Origin: an uncultured Alphaproteobacteria bacterium
GTDB lineage: Bacteria > Pseudomonadota > Alphaproteobacteria > Rs-D84
Length of the DNA: 64,000 bases
Reading direction: 5' to 3'
Assembly: GCA_944389385.1 (NCBI GenBank)
Contig: CALXMC010000006.1
Coordinates: 1-64,000 of the forward strand
Part shown: one piece after another, positions 1-8,879 of the stretch
Layout: the number at the start of each line of letters is the position of its first letter
Position numbering within the stretch: position 1 is the first letter of the stretch
Notes under the pieces: generated by a model
Told to the model about the DNA's origin: nothing
What the model saw: only the letters and a program-made list of their open reading frames with translations
Databases searched by the model: none
Position numbers and translations under genes: made by a program

Positions 1-162
1 TATCATCAGTGGACAAAAGACGGGCACCAGTTTATATGGATAACGGATGGTTTAGGTTGGCAGAAAACTCAGCGACCATTACGCGATACTTTTAATACAA
101 CTGATTATATTTTAAATATCGATATGGTTCAAAAAGGTGTGTTTGAGGAGTTGTTAAAATAA
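1..162 (+). CDS. DpnII-type restriction endonuclease, C-terminal fragment (5' end outside window)
   Basis: The window opens inside a reading frame that ends with TAA at 160-162. The last 53 residues contain FIWITDGLGWQKTQRPL and a tail reading NIDMVQKGVFEELL. This matches the conserved C-terminus of the R.DpnII/MboI family, type II enzymes that cut GATC. Catalytic residues would lie upstream of the window, and a cognate Dam-like methylase is expected there. It opens the accessory, defence-like region. The family call rests on the C-terminal motif only. Confidence 0.72.
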   Translation, partial: YHQWTKDGHQFIWITDGLGWQKTQRPLRDTFNTTDYILNIDMVQKGVFEELLK

Positions 163-214
163 TTTATATAATTTGTTATACATAATGATTACGCGGGGAT
201 AAAATTCAGCACAA

Positions 215-1609
215 TCATTGTTTTTTGCTTCGTGGTACATCTGGGAATTTAACAATTCCTTGTTCGGTGTCCATAATTGTATTTAAACAAGTTGTTGCAA
301 ACTTCTTATCGCCTGAGGCTTTGATGTACTTAGCAACATAAAACAGGTCTTCTGTTTTTACTAATGCTACCTGGTTGTTATTTGCGATATCTTTACATGC
401 TTTTGTGAAATCTAAGGTTCTGTCTTTGGGGACAGTAAGTCTCATCGGATTTCCAAAAAGAACAAGTTTTATTTGCTTGGATGTGTCTACGTCTGGTTCC
501 GCATAATACTCACCTTTGTTAATTATTAACTGGCTTATCTTTGTTTTGTCTATATCTTTGTTATCTTTGCCTTCACATTCACCAATCAATATGCGGTCTC
601 CGACATTGGCCAGTTGATCGATTTCTAAATCTTTTTTTGTAAAACGATACGATTTTGCTGAAATGCCTATAATATTTAATGCTGTATTTACGGCGTTTTC
701 TAGTGGCTTGCCTTTGCCAAAAAGCAACTGTTTGAGTACCATTTCCTCTTCTTTTTGTTGTTCAATTGGCAATTTTGAATCTTTTAGACGTTGAATCTGG
801 GTGTCTATATCAGTCAATTGTGAATCCAGCATTTTTTCTGTTTCTGTTTTGTATAATTCGTCATTGACCCATTCTGGTAAAGCTTCACATGCTTGGATAC
901 CAAATTTATGTAAGTCAACAGCAGTCTGGGTTAGTATTTTCCCGAGCTGTGCGTCTTTTTCTGTGTCGTCGAAGGGGTCATAGTCAAATATTGGTTTTGG
1001 AATGATAAGAATTTTTCCTTTTTTTTCGTTGAATAGTTTTAGTAAACCCACACAGCGCCCTCCTGTTGTCGTTAAAACAGGCTGTGTGTTTTCTAGTTTC
1101 CTTATGTCGTTAAAGACAACAGAATAAGAAAGATGTTTAGCTAATGGAGATAATATATTTTGTATGCAAGAAGGTGTAGCCGAAACAATTTCACCCTGCA
1201 GTGAAGTCGTATTCAATTCGGACAGTCCGAAAGGTTCATAAAGAGTACTAGCGTTGGTGACCCAAGTGTTAGTATTAGGGGAGCTTCTGTGGGCGTATTT
1301 TATTAAACTGTTTAAACTTGCTGTTACAACAATTGTTTTCCCAGCATCTAAAGCAAAGGCTATTTCGCTAGTCCAATGTGAAAAATATGTTATAGCTTTA
1401 GCACTTTCCTGTTCGTTCAATGTTGTGTTCCCGTTAACAAAGTTTAGCTGTTTAGCATGGCTTAATTTACTAGTTATTTGTTCGGGGTTAAAAAAGATTA
1501 CGTCATAATCATCCAAAGATTGGGGTTGAAGTATATCAAGAGATGGAAGCCCTGGTATATTTATTCCTATCGCACAAATTTTTACCATTTTAGCGCCTTT
1601 GTCATTCAT
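215..1609 (-). CDS. Hypothetical protein: Rossmann-like N-terminus plus probable PD-(D/E)xK nuclease C-terminus
   Basis: The product is 464 aa from the first ATG; a second ATG seven codons in (MVKICAIG) is an equally good start. Residues about 10-100 look like an alpha/beta flavodoxin or ThuA-like fold (DYDVIFFNP, ALDAGKTIVVTAS). A charged helical stretch near residues 250-290 is probably coiled coil. The C-terminal third has a GKPLENAV..AL..IG helix followed by DRILIGECEGKDN, which resembles the D...ExK core of restriction-like nucleases. It lies between a restriction enzyme and an HNH gene, so a defence role is plausible. No named family is recognised, and the nuclease call is inference from one motif. 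Confidence 0.6.
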   Translation of the reverse strand: MNDKGAKMVKICAIGINIPGLPSLDILQPQSLDDYDVIFFNPEQITSKLSHAKQLNFVNGNTTLNEQESAKAITYFSHWTSEIAFALDAGKTIVVTASLNSLIKYAHRSSPNTNTWVTNASTLYEPFGLSELNTTSLQGEIVSATPSCIQNILSPLAKHLSYSVVFNDIRKLENTQPVLTTTGGRCVGLLKLFNEKKGKILIIPKPIFDYDPFDDTEKDAQLGKILTQTAVDLHKFGIQACEALPEWVNDELYKTETEKMLDSQLTDIDTQIQRLKDSKLPIEQQKEEEMVLKQLLFGKGKPLENAVNTALNIIGISAKSYRFTKKDLEIDQLANVGDRILIGECEGKDNKDIDKTKISQLIINKGEYYAEPDVDTSKQIKLVLFGNPMRLTVPKDRTLDFTKACKDIANNNQVALVKTEDLFYVAKYIKASGDKKFATTCLNTIMDTEQGIVKFPDVPRSKKQ

Positions 1610-1902
1610 TTAATTATGAGTATGATGTAAGTCATATTTTTTGATTTTCAAGGTAAAGTTGCTTTATTCTGTCATTTTTTTCAAAAAACACGATTTTTAG
1701 ACGTTGGCAAAAAACGGGCGATTTTTTATAAATAGTTATTTAGTTTATGATATGCTTTCTGATATTGCCGGGGTTAATGAAAGCTGTTTTTCCACACACC
1801 TACCATTTGGGTGAGTTTGCGGTTGAATTGTTTTGAACCTATACACAAGTATTTTGGTATTTTATCAGTAGACACATAAAAACAGTGAAACTGCTAATGC
1901 GG

Positions 1903-2769
1903 TTAAGTATCGTATTTTGGTAAAATTATATACGGGCTTTTTATGTGCAAATTGTTTTGCAGCCCGCCACCTAAAACGAAGGTACGGCGAGGTAGCGGTA
2001 TTTGTCCCGGGACATAATCTGGTGGACGCTTTAATCCCGGAGTGTTATCACGACACTTAAATAGATTTGATACAAGTAAATAATCAAGTGGTGTATTATA
2101 ATCAATATCAAAAATAAGGGCTTCCTTAGTTGAGAATTGTTGGCGGAGTATCTCCATCGTTTGTGGGGATGAGCTATGCAAAGTATTTATAATAATCATT
2201 ACTTCATAACCAGGAAATCTGAATATAAAAGCACGTTTCCCTAAATACTTAGCACCAAAAATTCCAGTCATATTATTTACGTGACCACGACCAACACGTC
2301 TATAAATCAGAGGTAAAAACAGGTCTGTATTATCGGGAATTTCATTTTTTAATATTTTTAAAGCGATATCCTGGTATTTGCCTAAAGAAATTGGTCTAGA
2401 ACATATTGATGATCGCCATAAAAGAGAGATAAAAAATCTACGTAATCTGTCCAAGTTGTACTTATCTGCTGGCAGGCAAATACATGGAGTATCATCAAAT
2501 ATCTTGTTTTTATTTATTTTAGGAACTTCTATATTAAGAACTTTGTTTGCATACCCGTCAAAATAGCCCAATTCGGTATCGCATTCTTTACACAGCAACG
2601 CTTCTTTAACGCCATTTTGATGCTTGGGATCTTTTTTGATGCGTGTATTTTTGACATCAACATCAACAACGCTACCATACTTTTCCAATTGATATAATAC
2701 TTTTGGAATAATATGTGATGCGATGAGTTCTTTTTCTTGACCGCAAAACTTACAAACACCCACTGTCAT
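1903..2769 (-). CDS. HNH endonuclease-like protein with zinc-binding CxxC pairs
   Basis: A 288-aa protein starting MTVGVCKFCGQE. The N-terminus has CKFCG, then ELIASHIIPK, then CKECDTELG about 60 residues on. Two CxxC knuckles flanking a SHIIP histidine are typical of HNH_5-like proteins, where the His and neighbours bind metal and DNA. The remaining 220 residues carry no motif I recognise and could be a target-recognition domain. It stands alone, divergent from the membrane protein at 2946. A protein with the same layout lies at 25493-26677. Nuclease activity is inferred. Confidence 0.65.
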   Translation of the reverse strand: MTVGVCKFCGQEKELIASHIIPKVLYQLEKYGSVVDVDVKNTRIKKDPKHQNGVKEALLCKECDTELGYFDGYANKVLNIEVPKINKNKIFDDTPCICLPADKYNLDRLRRFFISLLWRSSICSRPISLGKYQDIALKILKNEIPDNTDLFLPLIYRRVGRGHVNNMTGIFGAKYLGKRAFIFRFPGYEVMIIINTLHSSSPQTMEILRQQFSTKEALIFDIDYNTPLDYLLVSNLFKCRDNTPGLKRPPDYVPGQIPLPRRTFVLGGGLQNNLHIKSPYIILPKYDT

Positions 2770-2945
2770 ATCTAAAAAATAAGAAAGATTTTAAGGTTTT
2801 CAAGCTGATATTAGAATTAACTTGTTATTTTTTAGGGGCTGTATTACAAGTTGTATTATAAGGGAAAAGGTATTTATAGTAAAAACAAGCTAGTTATTAG
2901 GAATAATATGTTGAATATTTGGTGTTTTTTTGCTAAAACTAAGGC

Positions 2946-5615
2946 ATGGTAAAGGTCGTAAAGAAAAAATCTTTTAGAGCGAAGTTAAAAGTAAAGGTAT
3001 GTCAATTTTTTACATGTTTCTATGAAGGTTTGGCTTTTTCGTATGAAAGCTTCAAAGATTTTTTTCGTATTTTTCTTTATAAAATTAAAGCTTTTGGTTA
3101 TTATTGTGCGCCAAGTACTATTCGTTTTAAACTTATGACTTCTGTAAAGTTTTTAAAGGTAAGAAAATGCTTTTATATATATCCCATCTTTCGAATAAAA
3201 CGATTTTTCTTTAGTTTAGCAAGATGTATCAAGGATGCTAAGGGTGATGCCGTTTTATATTTTAAAGAAATATTTTTGAGGCATTGGAAACTCACTCTTT
3301 TCGCCTTCGTGGTTTGTTTTGGAATTTTCCTTTTAGATTATCAAGGAACTATCAAATTTGGGCTGGTGACTCTTGCGCGCGAGTTGATTAATTCTCCCAA
3401 TCAGAAAAAGTTATTTGATTTGTACGTTAGTCTTGCAGGAATTATAGGAACATTTCTTGGTTTGTACTTTGCAGCGGCATCAATTATTGCTCAAACCATT
3501 TATGCGAAGGTTAACGGAGAAATTGGTAAGCTGTTAACTTCAATACGTCTATCCAATATATATGTAAAATCCATAATTGTATTGATGGCAATTTTATTAG
3601 TCTCTATATTTATGATGGTTCAGGGTATAAAACTGAGTATATGGAATTTCTACCTTGTCGCTATATTTAGCTTTATATCACTTGTATCATTTTGGGAGTT
3701 GGCTTCATATATATTTTTATTTTTTAATCCCGCAAACCTTATTTCTCAATATATATATCCAAGTATTCAAAAAAATATAAATCTAGCCACAAATTCATCA
3801 TTATATAAATATGATGCTAATTTTCAGAACCATTTATGCAAAATCACAAATGATACGTTTAATACGTATGATAATATTGTTGAGTTTGCTCTTAATCAGG
3901 ATTTGCTACAAACAAATGTTGTTATTGATATAATTAACCAAGCGTTTGTATCAATGTCCAATTATATTGCTATAAAATCAAAAATACCAACAAACAGTTA
4001 TTGGTTCCCGCAAACCTATCAATTTAAAAAATATACATCGGCTAGTTTTAGTGATATTGACTTATCACAAAAAACCGGAACAGGATTCATCCCAGCTACT
4101 GTTCATGACACTATGTGGGTAGAAGAACGCTTTATTCAGATTATAAATCGTTGTTTAAAAAAATTATTTGAGAAAGGAAAATACAAATTATACTACAGTG
4201 TAATACTACAGGTCGGTCAGTATGTAAAATGGTTAAATGCGAAAAGCAAAACAGATGAAGTTTTCTTTATTCTAGACAAAATATATAATCCTTTTTCGGT
4301 CAACTTTGTAAGTAACTCTTCAGATAAATTTTATACATATATTGCTGATGCCTATGTATCAATTTATGTTGATTTAGCGCTTTCTTTTAATACAAATATT
4401 AAACAAGGAATTGAGAAAATTACTATAAAAAAGATTATGAAACGCGGGTTTATTCATAATTCTATGAATTTGCCTAATTCTCTCAAAAAAGTTATGGAAG
4501 ATTTACATAATCGATTGTGGTTTGAAAGCAAAGTTGAAGGAAACATAAAAACCCCCAATTGGCATATAAGAAACTTGTTAATTGAAAATAGCTTAGAGTT
4601 CACAAAACAATGGTATCAAGACATAATCTCTCGTGTGTCTAAAATCATATGTGACTATTCGGAAGATGAATTTATAAAGAATAATCCCGACATATCTGTA
4701 GTGATATTCAATAGAGTATACGAATTTTACCATAAGCTTCATAACGCATTAGAGACAAGCAAAAAAGCATTCAAAAATGATAAAAGTTTTGTATTATTGC
4801 AAAATCAATTAGATGCTATAAAAAATCAGCTACTTAGACTAGTTATAAAAATATCACCATATATAAGGCCTACAGATGGGAAAACTCCAGATCATTTGGG
4901 GTTTGTTTATATAATATTGCATAAAGAATTATTGAATATAATTTTTGAAGAGAAAACAGAGAATGATGATATTGTGGGCGATTTATTACGTACAATGGTT
5001 CATGTAGTTGAAGCACAAATGCAAGATATAGGTGAAGATGTAGTTAATCTAGTTAAATCTGGTAAGCCAGTAGTATTTATTCATAATAATATGAATTGGT
5101 ATTCTGCGAAAATTGAAATGTTTTTTGCAGAATTAATGGATTTGTCAGGATACATTTTTCTCTTTGATGATATATACGAAAATAAAAATCTTAAATTACA
5201 AATTATCCCTGTCTGGGAGTACATTATAGAAAAACTAGGAATAAAAACTTTAATATCTCAAATTAGTTCTTACAAGAGACCCACTTTGTCAACGGCAAAA
5301 TGGAGTGTTTTCGATAATATCTTGCAAACAGCTGCTAGCTATAAAATATCAGAGCTGGGTTTGTTGTGGGGCACTTCACATTATAGTTTCTGTAATCAAG
5401 GTGAAAAAGAAAAACCAACCAAACAATACAAAACTAAATTATTAGAAAATATTTGCCATAAAGATAGCAATATGTGGAGATGCCCAAAAGGACACGATAT
5501 TTTTATAGTTTTATACTTGTTAGATAAATGTGACGAAGCACAACAAAAAGAATTATTAAAAAACTCGGAAACTTCTAGAGTTTATAGGGATAGCAGAGAT
5601 GACGAAGCAAAATAA
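2946..5615 (+). CDS. Large membrane protein of unknown function (889 aa)
   Basis: The N-terminus is very basic and aromatic (residues 1-100). Four hydrophobic segments follow between about residues 115 and 265: KLTLFAFVVCFGIFLL, a Gly-rich LAGIIGTFLGLYFAAAS, an IIVLMAILLVSIFMM segment, and a final one ending in ELASYIFLFF. The last 600 residues are hydrophilic and helical with no recognised catalytic motif. Base composition is AT-rich even for this window. The downstream gene overlaps it by 17 nt, implying translational coupling and a joint function. No family is recognised; an inner-membrane sensor or effector is speculation from the context. Confidence 0.6.
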   Translation: MVKVVKKKSFRAKLKVKVCQFFTCFYEGLAFSYESFKDFFRIFLYKIKAFGYYCAPSTIRFKLMTSVKFLKVRKCFYIYPIFRIKRFFFSLARCIKDAKGDAVLYFKEIFLRHWKLTLFAFVVCFGIFLLDYQGTIKFGLVTLARELINSPNQKKLFDLYVSLAGIIGTFLGLYFAAASIIAQTIYAKVNGEIGKLLTSIRLSNIYVKSIIVLMAILLVSIFMMVQGIKLSIWNFYLVAIFSFISLVSFWELASYIFLFFNPANLISQYIYPSIQKNINLATNSSLYKYDANFQNHLCKITNDTFNTYDNIVEFALNQDLLQTNVVIDIINQAFVSMSNYIAIKSKIPTNSYWFPQTYQFKKYTSASFSDIDLSQKTGTGFIPATVHDTMWVEERFIQIINRCLKKLFEKGKYKLYYSVILQVGQYVKWLNAKSKTDEVFFILDKIYNPFSVNFVSNSSDKFYTYIADAYVSIYVDLALSFNTNIKQGIEKITIKKIMKRGFIHNSMNLPNSLKKVMEDLHNRLWFESKVEGNIKTPNWHIRNLLIENSLEFTKQWYQDIISRVSKIICDYSEDEFIKNNPDISVVIFNRVYEFYHKLHNALETSKKAFKNDKSFVLLQNQLDAIKNQLLRLVIKISPYIRPTDGKTPDHLGFVYIILHKELLNIIFEEKTENDDIVGDLLRTMVHVVEAQMQDIGEDVVNLVKSGKPVVFIHNNMNWYSAKIEMFFAELMDLSGYIFLFDDIYENKNLKLQIIPVWEYIIEKLGIKTLISQISSYKRPTLSTAKWSVFDNILQTAASYKISELGLLWGTSHYSFCNQGEKEKPTKQYKTKLLENICHKDSNMWRCPKGHDIFIVLYLLDKCDEAQQKELLKNSETSRVYRDSRDDEAK

Positions 5616-6573
5616 AACTTTTCTTTTTCCAATGGGATTTGATTTGTGGCCAGAACCATATTTAGAACATTTTTTTAGGCAGGGAAAGCGCCGCAAAAAC
5701 AAGCAAATATATATGGATTCCTATCATCAATCTTTTGCAGAAGATGTAGAAATATACGCGTTTCCACCCAAATTAAATAGTCGTGATTGGCAACTATCGT
5801 TGCAAAATGATGATGATATAATTTATAAAGCCTTTTGCAGAAATTGCAGCCATTATTGCGATAGAGATATGAGCGAATTTTTCAAGAGCAAGTTAAGAGA
5901 GTTGTTTTATGAAAGTAAAATTGGATTAGAAATATTTATAAAAAATGGCGAGGTGTCTTTTTTTCAATTTTCAGCACGATCATTGAGGTTTTCATGGTTA
6001 CGTGGGAAATATTATCAAAAATTCCCGAAGAACAAAGCAAAATACATAAATTCGACATTACAGAACAATTTTCCTGAAGATGGGCAAAAACAGATCTATT
6101 TTGATAAAGACGATTTCTTTATTTTGCGTGCCCCTAAAATATTTTTGAAAAAATTTCCAAAATTCGCACTACGCTCTTGTATGCTTGGATCTGTTAATTT
6201 TGCAGAAACTCATATAAACTGCCAGAAACATGGTGTTCAGTTTGATGGTATTAAAGAAGAAAAATTATTTCATAAAAGGATGTTTGCAGATGTAGGTTGT
6301 GGAAGATTTGAAAGTTCCGAAGACATAACAGAGTATTATTTTCTTTATAGTCAACTAAAAAGGGCCTATTTTTGTGCTAAAGTTAGGGAAGAATTTGTAG
6401 AACAGATGAATTCTTTATTGAGTATAGTTTGCAAAAGACTAGGTAGGCCAGAAAATCAGTTTGTTATTACTGGATTGATTTCATCTAATGAATATCTACA
6501 AATTACAAAAGACTTTTCTAAAGGTCAGATTTCTTTTGAGGAAGTTATAAATAAAATATTTAATAACAAATAA
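5599..6573 (+). CDS. Hypothetical soluble protein coupled to the 889-aa membrane protein
   Basis: A 324-aa product starting MTKQNKTFLFPMGF; its ATG lies inside the last codons of the preceding gene (17-nt overlap). It is rich in Lys, Phe and Tyr and has a cysteine cluster (FCRNCSHYCDRD near residue 80), with more Cys/His near residues 200-235. A metal site is possible but no standard zinc-finger spacing is clear. No transmembrane segments are seen. The arrangement suggests a two-component module with the upstream gene. Function unknown. Confidence 0.55.
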   Translation: MTKQNKTFLFPMGFDLWPEPYLEHFFRQGKRRKNKQIYMDSYHQSFAEDVEIYAFPPKLNSRDWQLSLQNDDDIIYKAFCRNCSHYCDRDMSEFFKSKLRELFYESKIGLEIFIKNGEVSFFQFSARSLRFSWLRGKYYQKFPKNKAKYINSTLQNNFPEDGQKQIYFDKDDFFILRAPKIFLKKFPKFALRSCMLGSVNFAETHINCQKHGVQFDGIKEEKLFHKRMFADVGCGRFESSEDITEYYFLYSQLKRAYFCAKVREEFVEQMNSLLSIVCKRLGRPENQFVITGLISSNEYLQITKDFSKGQISFEEVINKIFNNK

Positions 6574-7005
6574 GGCATTCTATAGATAAGGGAAGTATAT
6601 TTTTTATAAGGGGCGCACAATTTATCGCTTTTTATAATCTTTTTTAGTTGAGTATTTAGATTGTTTAAAACTTATCAGCCTATCAAAAATACGTTTAAAC
6701 TTAAGGGCTATTGGTCTTATGTTTTACGATTGTTACAAGAATTTTAACTCAATGTTTCGTGTACATAAATGTCACTCCTGCTCTTATAATAGTGCATTTT
6801 GTTTCTAAAATATAGTCAAGAAAGAGTGGGGTTTGGATGTTGGCACAATGTATAATTTTTGAAATCGGTACGCAAATAGTGGCTTGATTTTACAATAGAT
6901 GGCATTAAATATTATTGTTAATAATTCCTACCGATAGTTATTAAATTTCAAGAAAAATAAATATATAATAATTTATGAAAGAATGAGAATGTTATAAAAT
7001 ATTTA
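6574..7005. other. AT-rich intergenic stretch with no gene seen
   Basis: About 430 bp between the 324-aa gene and the first long direct repeat. It is strongly AT-rich, has stops in all frames, and shows no convincing RNA gene. Several short A/T tracts could be promoters, but none has two good boxes at normal spacing. Confidence 0.4.
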
Positions 7006-7262
7006 TTTGCCGCTTCTGCCGCATACTATTTTGAAGTTCCAACGCTTTTTGTCGCGAATTGAAAGGTGTGGTTTGTTAGAATCTATTATTAGGACTTTTT
7101 TGCCAATCCAAATACGAAAATAGCGTGCTTGGATGTGATTTATTTTAACTTTTTTTGTTAGTCCTGCTTTCAGTGCCGTCGGTATACTCTATTTCGCTGC
7201 TTTGCCCAAGTCCGTATTTGTTGTTATCAAAGTCCAGACCATATTCGTTAAATATTTTTTCT
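7003..7262 (-). pseudogene. Broken copy of the 89-aa unknown gene
   Basis: Corresponds to the intact gene at 16438-16707. Here the T run near 7146 has one extra base, which shifts the frame. About 20 bp covering the start codon and first codons are missing near 7258. The middle (FNEYGLDFDNNKYGLGQSSE) is otherwise conserved. Both lesions should abolish the protein. Confidence 0.65.
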
Positions 7263-7364
7263 AGCTCCTTGGTTAAATATAAACTATCACAGACATACCG
7301 CAATGTCAAAGTTGGGTAATGTTGGCGCACCTTGGTTTGTTTCATATGGGGGGGGCTGAAATAA

Positions 7365-7575
7365 AGTTCCCTGTTATTCGATGGGAAATCCCTGTTATGG
7401 TCCAAAAAATTCCCTGTTATGGTCCAAAAAATTCCCTGTTATTTCTATAGGAAATTTTTGTGCGTGGTAGGGTAAAAGTCCTGAAAATCTGCGGGCGTGT
7501 TCTAGTCTGAGTTGTGTAAAAATTGCCTAAAAATACCGTTTTTTGCAAAAATTCCCTGTTTTTCCCTGTTTTTTA
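7365..7575. repeat. TTCCCTGTT motif cluster, copy 1
   Basis: At least five occurrences of (T)TCCCTGTT lie in this 200-bp stretch, including a 22-bp unit (TTCCCTGTTATGGTCCAAAA plus AA) repeated in tandem around 7396-7440. It lies between the small gene and DUF488, where promoters would be expected. It could be an operator or iteron-like protein-binding array. Copy 2 has fewer tandem units but a perfect hairpin. Confidence 0.5.
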
Positions 7576-7635
7576 ACCCTTTCGTTCGTGTGTTGGGAGC
7601 AGGTCTTTCATAAGCCAAATGTAAAAGGTTTCTTG

Positions 7636-7681
7636 CACCGCCAGAAAATAAACACGCCCCAGCGGGAGGGGGCGTTTTTTA
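7636..7681. terminator. Hairpin terminator at the 3' end of DUF488 copy 1
   Basis: GC-rich inverted repeat (ACGCCCC / GGGGGCGT) flanked by A-rich and T-rich runs, immediately downstream of the minus-strand DUF488 relic. The CGCCAGAAAATAAA prefix recurs at 8330, 8503, 8676 and near 17077. Confidence 0.6.
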
Positions 7682-7979
7682 TAAATGCACAATGTCGATG
7701 TCGGGAAATTGCGATGCAATATATTCCGCGGCTAAGCGACGGTGGCATTGCAGTGCGGATTTTTCAGTGCATAACAGGCAAATACGGTCAATGTCGACCG
7801 GAGTGAGCCCATCGGTCGCCCAATGCCGTTGCCAGATTTTTGCCACTGTAAAACGGAACGTACGCGCTTGTTCGCCACAGGCGCACGTCCCAAATAGTAC
7901 GCACGCGCACTGCATTCAGAACCTCTATAAACCCGTCCGGGCTTTTACCACCGAAACCAATTGTAAATATTTTTGGCAT
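7679..7979 (-). pseudogene. DUF488 family protein, internally deleted copy
   Basis: The N-terminal part (MPKIFTIGFGGKSPDGFIEV) and the C-terminal part (LLCTEKSALQCHRRLAAEYI) match the intact gene at 17113-17538. About 125 bp in the middle are missing or replaced, and the two halves are in different frames. The join reads through a short unrelated stretch near 7796-7830. A functional product is unlikely. Confidence 0.75.
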
Positions 7980-8051
7980 ATCAGTACAAAAATAGTCCGT
8001 TTAACATCAAATAGCAATGATTTTCCTGCATCAGGAATTTTCGCGCCAGCC

Positions 8052-8138
8052 CTATACGACAATAGTATCAAATCCAGCAATACAGAATTTTTCTTTCATA
8101 CATGTTATGTCGGAAATAATTATATTTGATTTTTTCAT
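8052..8138 (-). pseudogene. Relic of a dual-OB-domain gene N-terminus (28 codons), copy 1
   Basis: A Shine-Dalgarno (AAAGGAAG) precedes ATG at 8138 and a frame with the internal motif SDITCMKEKFCIAGFD. This resembles the N-terminus of dual-OB proteins often encoded just upstream of DUF488 genes. The frame stops after 28 codons, so it is a relic or a leader peptide. The identical peptide is in copy 2. Confidence 0.4.
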
Positions 8139-8328
8139 GTGCTTCCTTTGGGGTAACAAAAATCCCCACCAAGAACGGCGGGGCAAATAAAAAAACGGCG
8201 ATATAAATCGCCCGCTTAACTCAACAGAGTATTGTACCAAAATTGGGTTAAAAAATCAATAAAAAAAGATTGTGTTCTAAATAAATACCCTGTATTTAGT
8301 ATGTTTAAAACCGTCAAATATTCCATCT

Positions 8329-8711
8329 CCGCCAGAAAATAAAACACGCCCAACGGGGCGTTTTTTATTTTATGGATCGGTGGGGCGGATGAGAAACCCC
8401 AGGTTCGACAACAAGTAGATTTGACCAGTGCAACGCAGTCAAATCGTCACGGTTGCCCCGCAGCCGATGCGTATGCATCGTGCGAGGGAATCCCTCCCCA
8501 TCCGCCAGAAAATAAAACGCTCCCAACGGGGTGTTTTTTATTTTATGGATCGGTGGGGCGGATGAGAAACCCCAGGTTCGACAACAAGTAGATTTGACCA
8601 GTGCAACGCAGTCAAATCGTCACGGTTGCCCCGCAGCCGATGCGTATGCATCGTGCGAGGGAATCCCTCCCCATCCGCCAGAAAATAAAACACGCCCAAC
8701 GGGGCGTTTTT
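8329..8711. repeat. 173-bp tandem repeat, two full units plus a partial third
   Basis: CCGCCAGAAAATAAAACNC starts at 8329, 8502 and 8675, exactly 173 bp apart. Each unit holds a CGCCC/GGGCG terminator-like hairpin with a T run, a GATTTGAC/GTCAAATC hairpin, and a near-palindrome GATGCGTATGCATC. It is more GC-rich than its surroundings. The hairpin prefix matches the terminators of both DUF488 copies, so the array may have grown from that terminator. Confidence 0.8.
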
Positions 8712-8879
8712 GTTGCGTTTTTATATCATCTGAACACATTTAACCAGAAATATTTTCAAGATACCGTGTCCAAATTGTTAAATGCGACCATGTTTGTCGT
8801 ATTCGTGCGACAGACAATAGATGAATACCATTGCTTTTAATAGGTTGTCTGGTATAGAATTCTGTAAAAAGGAAGGGAT

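Larger units (their letters stand above)
7006..8310. repeat. Long direct repeat, copy 1 (decayed)
   Basis: This stretch is roughly 90% identical by eye, in the same orientation, to 16441-17870. Shared blocks include the unknown small gene, the TTCCCTGTT motif cluster, the terminator, DUF488, the 28-codon relic and its upstream hairpins. Copy 1 has lost the start region of the small gene, gained a frameshift in it, and lost an internal piece of DUF488. Similarity stops abruptly near 8310 and 17870. The repeats bracket about 8.1 kb of cargo genes. Confidence 0.8.

Noticed and set aside
7365-7575. CRISPR array
   Set aside because: Motifs are short and unevenly spaced, tandem units have no variable spacers, and no cas genes are present.
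8531-8840. Overlapping frames of 70-79 codons in the 173-bp repeat
   Set aside because: They run through hairpins and terminators and have no ribosome site; repeat structure explains them.
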